Positions 62,874 to 64,000 of a DNA stretch of 64,000 nucleotides are shown one piece after another; positions within the stretch are counted from its first letter, which is position 1; each line of letters begins with the position of its first letter. Source of the DNA: Streptomyces griseus subsp. griseus. Lineage in GTDB: Bacteria; Actinomycetota; Actinomycetes; Streptomycetales; Streptomycetaceae. A program made the position numbers and the translations under genes. The DNA lies in the NCBI RefSeq assembly GCF_003610995.1, contig NZ_CP032543.1:4650001-4714000 (forward strand), written 5' to 3'. The notes beneath the pieces are model-generated. The model was not told where the DNA came from. It ran no database searches and was given only the letters and a program-made list of their open reading frames with translations.

Positions 62874-64000
62874 ATGGCAGCAGTGGTCTTCGTCCTGGTG
62901 GCGCTCGTGGTGCTGGCGCTGCTCGCGAGTGTGCACCGCTATGTGTGGCGGCGGTTCGTCGGTGACACGACGGCACCGGGCAGCACGTGGCGCAAGGTGG
63001 GTACCGTCGCCGCCTTCGTGCTGCCCCTGCTGAGTGTCGGCGCCATGACCTCCGGCCGGATCGGTGCGCCCTTCTGGCTCCAGCAGGTGCTCGCCTGGCC
63101 GGGGTTCCTCTGGCTGGCCGCCCTGATGTACCTGACGATGGCGCTGCTGGTGGGCGAGGTCGTCCGCCCGCTGCTGAACCGGCTGCTCGCGCGACGCGAC
63201 GCGGCGGCCGCAACCCGGTCCACGGCCGGAACCGGAACCTCCGCTGCGGCTGCGGACGGAACCGTGGCCGCGACGGCGAGCGGAACCCGTCCCCGTACGG
63301 AGGAACTCGTCCCGGCGGTCCGCACCGGCCCCACCAACTCGGCCGACCCGACCCCCGTGACCGCACCGGCCACCGAACCGGAACCGGAAGTGGTACGCGA
63401 TACGGAATCGGCCGCACCGGCAGAGACGGAACCGGTCGCCACGGAACCGACCACGACGATCCACCCCTCCCGCCGCCTCTTCGTCTCCCGGGTCGTCGGC
63501 GGGGCCGCTGCCGCCGCCGGGCTCGCCACCGTCGGCTACGGGACCGCCGACGTGCTGCGCGGGCCGAGCGTCAAGCGCGTCACCGTGCCGCTCGCCAAAC
63601 TGCCCCGTGCCGCCCACGGCTTCCGGATCGCCGTCGTCAGCGACATCCACATCGGCCCGATCCTCGGCCGCGCCCACACCCGGCGGATCGTCGACACGAT
63701 CAACTCCACCTCGCCCGACCTGGTCGCCGTCGTCGGTGACCTCGTCGACGGCTCCGTGGCCGACCTCGGTTCCGCCGCCGAACCGCTGGCCGGGCTCCGC
63801 GCACCGCACGGCAGCTTCTTCGTCACCGGCAACCACGAATACTTCTCCGGCGCGGAGCAGTGGGTGAACCACGTCCGCGAACTGGGGCTGGTCCCGCTGG
63901 AGAACGCCCGGGTGGAGATGGGCGGTTTCGACCTCGCCGGGGTCAACGACATCGCGGGGGAGACCGAGGGCCAGGGTCCCGACTTCGTCCGCGCGCTCGG
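62874..64000 (+). CDS. Membrane-anchored metallophosphoesterase (3' end outside window)
   Basis: Runs from ATG 62874 (GGGAAG upstream) off the end, at least 375 residues. Three or four helices come first (VVFVLVALVVLALLASVHRY, VAAFVLPLLSVGAM, FLWLAALMYLTMALLVGEVV), then a Thr/Ala/Pro/Glu linker (~120-215), another hydrophobic segment after a twin-Arg-like SRRLFVSRVVGGAA, and a calcineurin-type domain: VVSDIHIGPILGR (metal site), VAVVGDLVDGS and VTGNHEYFSG. The set of metal ligands seen so far is intact. Substrate unknown. Probably co-transcribed with the SCO4848-type gene. Confidence 0.88.
   Translation, partial: MAAVVFVLVALVVLALLASVHRYVWRRFVGDTTAPGSTWRKVGTVAAFVLPLLSVGAMTSGRIGAPFWLQQVLAWPGFLWLAALMYLTMALLVGEVVRPLLNRLLARRDAAAATRSTAGTGTSAAAADGTVAATASGTRPRTEELVPAVRTGPTNSADPTPVTAPATEPEPEVVRDTESAAPAETEPVATEPTTTIHPSRRLFVSRVVGGAAAAAGLATVGYGTADVLRGPSVKRVTVPLAKLPRAAHGFRIAVVSDIHIGPILGRAHTRRIVDTINSTSPDLVAVVGDLVDGSVADLGSAAEPLAGLRAPHGSFFVTGNHEYFSGAEQWVNHVRELGLVPLENARVEMGGFDLAGVNDIAGETEGQGPDFVRAL

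Noticed and set aside
59931..63872. A 1,313-codon open frame on the minus strand
   Set aside because: It merely overlaps dacA, the YihY gene, the SCO4848-type gene and the phosphoesterase in other frames; GC-rich codon bias keeps the shadow frame open and no domain is recognizable.

Overview
The window is a 64 kb piece of a very GC-rich actinomycete chromosome, almost certainly Streptomyces. Codon third positions are strongly G/C, GTG and TTG starts are common, and the gene order around pcrA, icmB, sucCD, purNH, folD, mdh, dacA and an SCO4848-type membrane gene matches, from memory, the S. coelicolor core region near SCO4784-SCO4849. I see no tRNA, rRNA, insertion sequence, prophage or CRISPR array. 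This is core chromosome rather than an island.

Layout. 1-4.5 kb: the end of a sortase-anchored surface protein, chorismate mutase behind a leader peptide and attenuator, guaA, and a class II aldolase. 4.6-10.2 kb: membrane proteins, then a PspC-family envelope-stress module (PspC membrane protein and small partner, divergent from a PspC-histidine kinase and a NarL-type regulator). 10.2-19.7 kb: GNAT enzyme, two NlpC/P60 hydrolases (one under a ydaO/c-di-AMP riboswitch), a frameshifted pcrA helicase, an M23 peptidase with a Tyr/Asp/Thr/Gly repeat region, and a lipase. 20-29.7 kb: icmB, then a five-gene set on two divergent arms (DUF5691 and SWIM; MoxR ATPase, DUF5682, vWA) with a lipoprotein between, resembling E. 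coli yehLMPQ. 30-43 kb: sucCD, an HTH-sigma-like fusion, purNH, DUF2079, RDD, folD-DUF3017. 43.5-50 kb: HTH-DUF2690 membrane protein, mdh, and a three-gene operon whose first two proteins share a RHIM-like amyloid-type motif. 50-64 kb: AhpD-like protein with a divergent MocR regulator, a DMT transporter, a YgiB/YgiC-like pair, rocD, trpS, a 2H phosphoesterase, a DprE2/DprE1-like pair, a YihY protein, a D-Ala-D-Ala carboxypeptidase, an SCO4848-type protein and a metallophosphoesterase running off the end.

Most genes serve central metabolism (GMP, IMP and one-carbon synthesis, TCA cycle, aromatic and arginine metabolism) or cell-envelope upkeep. The least understood parts are the divergent SWIM/MoxR/DUF5682/vWA set, the paired RHIM-like operon at 46.3-49.7 kb, and the apparently leaderless Phe/Tyr leader peptide with attenuator before chorismate mutase. 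The DprE1-like protein lacks several residues considered characteristic of DprE1. All functional statements rest on motif reading without database searches.
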